A model generated the notes under the pieces. It was not told the DNA's origin and ran no database searches. It saw only the letters and a program-made list of their open reading frames with translations. Shown piece by piece: positions 6,397-8,712 of a stretch of 8,712 bases of DNA (its first letter is position 1; every line of letters starts with the position of its first letter). Source of the DNA: Acidimicrobiales bacterium (lineage in GTDB: Bacteria > Actinomycetota > Acidimicrobiia > Acidimicrobiales > Palsa-688); assembly GCA_030039575.1 (NCBI GenBank), contig JASHVH010000021.1, positions 1-8,712 on the forward strand, written 5' to 3'. Both the position numbers and the translations under genes were made by a program.

Positions 6397-7074
6397 ATGG
6401 CTAGCGAGCAGGGCACCGTGGTCGTCATCGAGGACGACACCCACATTGCCGACCTGGTCGACATGTACCTGCGCCGTGAAGGTTTCCGCGTCATCCAGGC
6501 CGGCACCGGCGAGGCCGGCCTGGCGGCGATCGAGCGCGAAAGGCCGCGGATGGCCATCCTGGACATCGGGTTACCCGGCGGGGTAGACGGCATGGAGGTC
6601 TGCCAGCAGCTCCGCGCCAAGCACGCCCTGCCCATCTTGATGCTCACTGCCCGGGACAGTGAGCTCGACCGGGTGCTCGGGCTGGAGCTCGGGGCGGATG
6701 ACTACGTGACCAAGCCGTTCTCCCCCCGAGAACTGGTGGCCCGGGTGAAGGCCATCCTCCGCCGTTCCGACGGCTCGACGGCCCGCAGCGAAGTGCTCAT
6801 AGCCGGACGGGTCGAGGTCGACCTCGTTCGCCGGGAGGCCCGCCTCAACGGCGAAGTCGTACCCCTGGCCTCCAAGGAGTTCCAGCTGCTGCAGTTCCTG
6901 GCCGAGCGGCCCGGGAGGGCGTTGTCCCGCCAGCAACTGCTCGATGGTGTGTGGGGGCCCGGGTGGTACGGGGATGACCGTACTGTGGACGCGCATGTGC
7001 GCCAGCTGCGGAAGAAGCTGGGTGACGCCCTCCCGTTAGGCACGGTCTGGGGCATGGGCTACCGGCTCGGGTAA
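6397..7074 (+). CDS. OmpR/PhoP-family response regulator
   Basis: This is a 225-residue two-domain transcription factor of the cytoplasm. The receiver domain (about 7-121) has the acidic pair Glu12/Asp13, the phosphorylation site Asp56 in AILDIGLP, Thr84 in MLTA and Lys106 in TKPF. The C-terminal winged helix (about 131-225) shows the OmpR pattern ASKEFQLLQFLAERPGRALS, then RTVDAHVRQLRKKLG and the terminal wing TVWGMGYRLG. After Asp56 the loop reads LPGGVDG, one residue longer than the usual LPGMDG. The ATG at 6397 is the first start in frame that keeps the whole receiver. No good ribosome site precedes it, and if TATAAG is the -10 the untranslated leader is only a few bases. A PhoP-like box just upstream suggests it regulates itself. 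The kinase gene follows after 11 bp, forming a classic pair. Its signal and other targets cannot be read from the sequence. Confidence 0.95.
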   Translation: MASEQGTVVVIEDDTHIADLVDMYLRREGFRVIQAGTGEAGLAAIERERPRMAILDIGLPGGVDGMEVCQQLRAKHALPILMLTARDSELDRVLGLELGADDYVTKPFSPRELVARVKAILRRSDGSTARSEVLIAGRVEVDLVRREARLNGEVVPLASKEFQLLQFLAERPGRALSRQQLLDGVWGPGWYGDDRTVDAHVRQLRKKLGDALPLGTVWGMGYRLG

Positions 7075-7085
7075 AGATCTCGCCA

Positions 7086-8657
7086 GTGCGCCGACGCTTG
7101 AGCCTGACGATGGTGGCCATGGTCGTCGGCGCCCTCGTCTTCGCCGGGTTGGCGACGCTCGGCCTCACTGACCTCAACAGCGTCCAGCAGACCCAGTCCG
7201 AGCTGGTGTCCGAGGCGAAGCAGCTGGCGCAGGGCGTCGAGGAGGCGGAACCCAGCGGCACGCACCACGATTCGCTGGCCGTGCTCCGCGGCACGCTCAG
7301 CGTGCTGAAGGCTCCCTTGCAGCTCCAGGGCGAGGCCGTCGTCGGTGTCAGCCCGAACGGCTCGTTCTACAACGTTATGAACGCCGACCAACCGATCGGC
7401 ACCGACAAGGCCGTCACGCTGCCCAGCTCGCTCAGTGCGAGCGAGGTCGAGACCCCCCAGCTCATCGACGGTCTTCCTGTTAGCGGCCACCATGGCCAGC
7501 TGGTGTGGGCGGCCGTCCTCGTCCCCCGACCGGTGCCGATCGCAGATGGGGGCAGCATCAACCTGGTCGTGGTGCTCACCCGGGATGCGCCGGCCGGTGT
7601 CGGGGCCGCCGCCTTGTGGTTCGGCATCGCTTCGGCCGTGACGATCGTCATCGCGCTGATAGCGGCTCTTCGCCTCGGTCGCCGCATCGCCCGGCCTCTG
7701 CAGCAAACCGAGGGGGTGACCCGTCGCATCGCCAGGGGCGACCTGGAAGCCAGAGTCCCCGTGCCCGAGAAGGAGGGCCCCGAACTCGTGTCCCTGGCCA
7801 ATTCCGTGAACCAGATGGCCGCCAGCCTGGCCAAGGCCCAGGGGGCGCAACGGCAGTTCTTGATGTCGGTGTCCCACGACCTGCGTACCCCCCTGACCTC
7901 GGTGAGGGGCTTCGCTGAGGCCATTTCCGACGGGGCCGCTGACGACGTCGAGTACGCCGCCGGCGTTATCGGCTCCGAGGCCCGCCGGCTGGAACGCCTG
8001 GTGACGGACCTGCTCGAGCTGGCAAAACTGGAGTCCGGGGCGTTCAGCCTGCATTGCGGGCCGGTCGACCTGTCGAGGGTGGCGACCGAGGCCACCCGGG
8101 CGTTCACGCCCGCAGCCGCCGAGCAGGGGATGACCATCTCGATCGAGACCGCCCCACCGGGGGAGGTGCTCTGCGACGCCGACCCTGACCGGCTGGCCCA
8201 GGTGGTCGCCAACGTGGTCGAGAACGCTTTGAAGTACACCACTTCCCGCGTCACGGTGAGGACAGGACTGTTCGACCGTGGCTTGCCCACCCTGCTCGTA
8301 GAAGACGACGGGCCCGGCATCCCCCCCGAAGACCTCGAACGTGTCTTCGAGCGCCTCTACCAATCGCGCTTGCCGGCGGACCGCAAAGTGAGCTCCGGCC
8401 TGGGGTTGGCCATCGTGGACGAACTGGTCGGGGCCATGGGGGGCGAGGTGCGCGCTGAGTCGCCGACGGGCCAGGCCGGCGGCACGCGGCTTGTCATAGT
8501 GCTCCGGGCCGCATCGCGCCAGGCCCGCGCTTCCTGGCCCACCCCGGGGCCCTCGTCCCCGGTCGTGCCACCGTGGGAGCCTGCGGCGGCACCCACGCCG
8601 GTGCCTCTACCTCAGGCGGCGCGGTCCTCGAGCGGCATCCCTGCCTCCAAGGCTTAG
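7086..8657 (+). CDS. Membrane sensor histidine kinase, partner of the upstream regulator
   Basis: This 523-residue HAMP-type kinase senses through the membrane and phosphorylates the adjacent regulator. Transmembrane helix 1 is about 6-27 and helix 2 about 173-195. Between them lie some 145 residues of external sensor region with no recognised fold and no cysteine. A HAMP domain (about 196-250) follows, with RRIARPLQQ and ARGDLEARVPV. The dimerization domain has the H-box SVSHDLRTPLT with His264. The ATPase domain shows the N-box NVVENALKYT (Asn380), G1 box DDGPGIPP (407-414), F-box VFERLYQ and G2 box SGLGLAIV (437-444). The catalytic core ends near 475. The final 48 residues are rich in Pro, Ala and Ser (PTPGPSSPVVPPWEP) and probably disordered, which is longer than usual. 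The GTG at 7086 is chosen because it precedes helix 1 and lies 11 bp from the regulator stop; its ribosome site is weak. A TAG ends it just where a tandem repeat begins. Confidence 0.95.
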   Translation: MRRRLSLTMVAMVVGALVFAGLATLGLTDLNSVQQTQSELVSEAKQLAQGVEEAEPSGTHHDSLAVLRGTLSVLKAPLQLQGEAVVGVSPNGSFYNVMNADQPIGTDKAVTLPSSLSASEVETPQLIDGLPVSGHHGQLVWAAVLVPRPVPIADGGSINLVVVLTRDAPAGVGAAALWFGIASAVTIVIALIAALRLGRRIARPLQQTEGVTRRIARGDLEARVPVPEKEGPELVSLANSVNQMAASLAKAQGAQRQFLMSVSHDLRTPLTSVRGFAEAISDGAADDVEYAAGVIGSEARRLERLVTDLLELAKLESGAFSLHCGPVDLSRVATEATRAFTPAAAEQGMTISIETAPPGEVLCDADPDRLAQVVANVVENALKYTTSRVTVRTGLFDRGLPTLLVEDDGPGIPPEDLERVFERLYQSRLPADRKVSSGLGLAIVDELVGAMGGEVRAESPTGQAGGTRLVIVLRAASRQARASWPTPGPSSPVVPPWEPAAAPTPVPLPQAARSSSGIPASKA

Positions 8658-8712
8658 GCATCGCCCGGCATCGCCCGGCATCGCCCGGCATCGCCCGGCA
8701 TCGCCCGGCATC
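8657..8712. repeat. 10-bp tandem repeat, GGCATCGCCC, running off the window end
   Basis: Five perfect copies of GGCATCGCCC (8657-8706) plus GGCATC of a sixth are seen before the window ends. The first G is the last base of the kinase TAG stop codon. Each unit holds GGC-ATC-GCC, a three-base-pair inverted repeat, so the array could form a row of small hairpins. A related GGCATCCCTG at 8634-8643 inside the kinase gene may be a relic. The true copy number is unknown because the sequence stops within the array, possibly an assembly break. Confidence 0.95.

Noticed and set aside
7059..8363. Minus-strand open frame (434 codons) opposite the histidine kinase
   Set aside because: The kinase strand carries every expected box. 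The antisense product is Gly/His/Gln-rich with no recognisable fold.

Overview
The window is very GC-rich and gene-dense. It uses GTG and TTG starts often, joins genes by 4-bp start/stop overlaps, and carries actinobacterial-type protein families. It most likely comes from an actinobacterium (Actinomycetota). A stand-alone trpF argues against Streptomyces or Mycobacterium, which use PriA for that step. A lineage such as Acidimicrobiia is possible, but this is a guess. Eight genes are supported, all complete except the first, and no tRNA, rRNA, CRISPR array or transposase was seen. The window begins inside a gene and ends inside a short tandem repeat, which suggests a contig edge.

Positions 1-2797 (minus strand) hold a three-gene cassette. 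Its first gene encodes a sigma-70-like helix-turn-helix protein (2000-2797). Next comes a VirD4/TraG-type coupling ATPase without a membrane anchor (306-2003), then an AAA-type P-loop ATPase cut by the window edge (1-309). Both junctions are GTGA/ATGA overlaps, so the three proteins are probably made together. This looks like part of a conjugation, secretion or mobile-element module, but no relaxase, channel protein or integrase is visible.

Positions 2879-6319 (minus strand) hold a compact tryptophan operon in the order trpC-trpF-trpB-trpA. It covers the steps from phosphoribosylanthranilate to tryptophan. trpE, trpG and trpD are not here. Only 81 bp separate trpA from the sigma-like gene. 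That gap has no clear terminator and contains three exactly 12-bp-spaced copies of GGGGAA (minus strand), a possible operator.

Positions 6397-8657 (plus strand) hold a two-component system: an OmpR/PhoP-type response regulator and a membrane histidine kinase 11 bp downstream. They are transcribed divergently from trpC across a 77-bp region. That region contains a sequence resembling the mycobacterial PhoP box (TCAC-type repeats with 11-bp spacing), suggesting autoregulation and possible influence on trpC. Directly after the kinase stop codon, a 10-bp tandem repeat (GGCATCGCCC, about 5.6 copies) runs off the end of the window.
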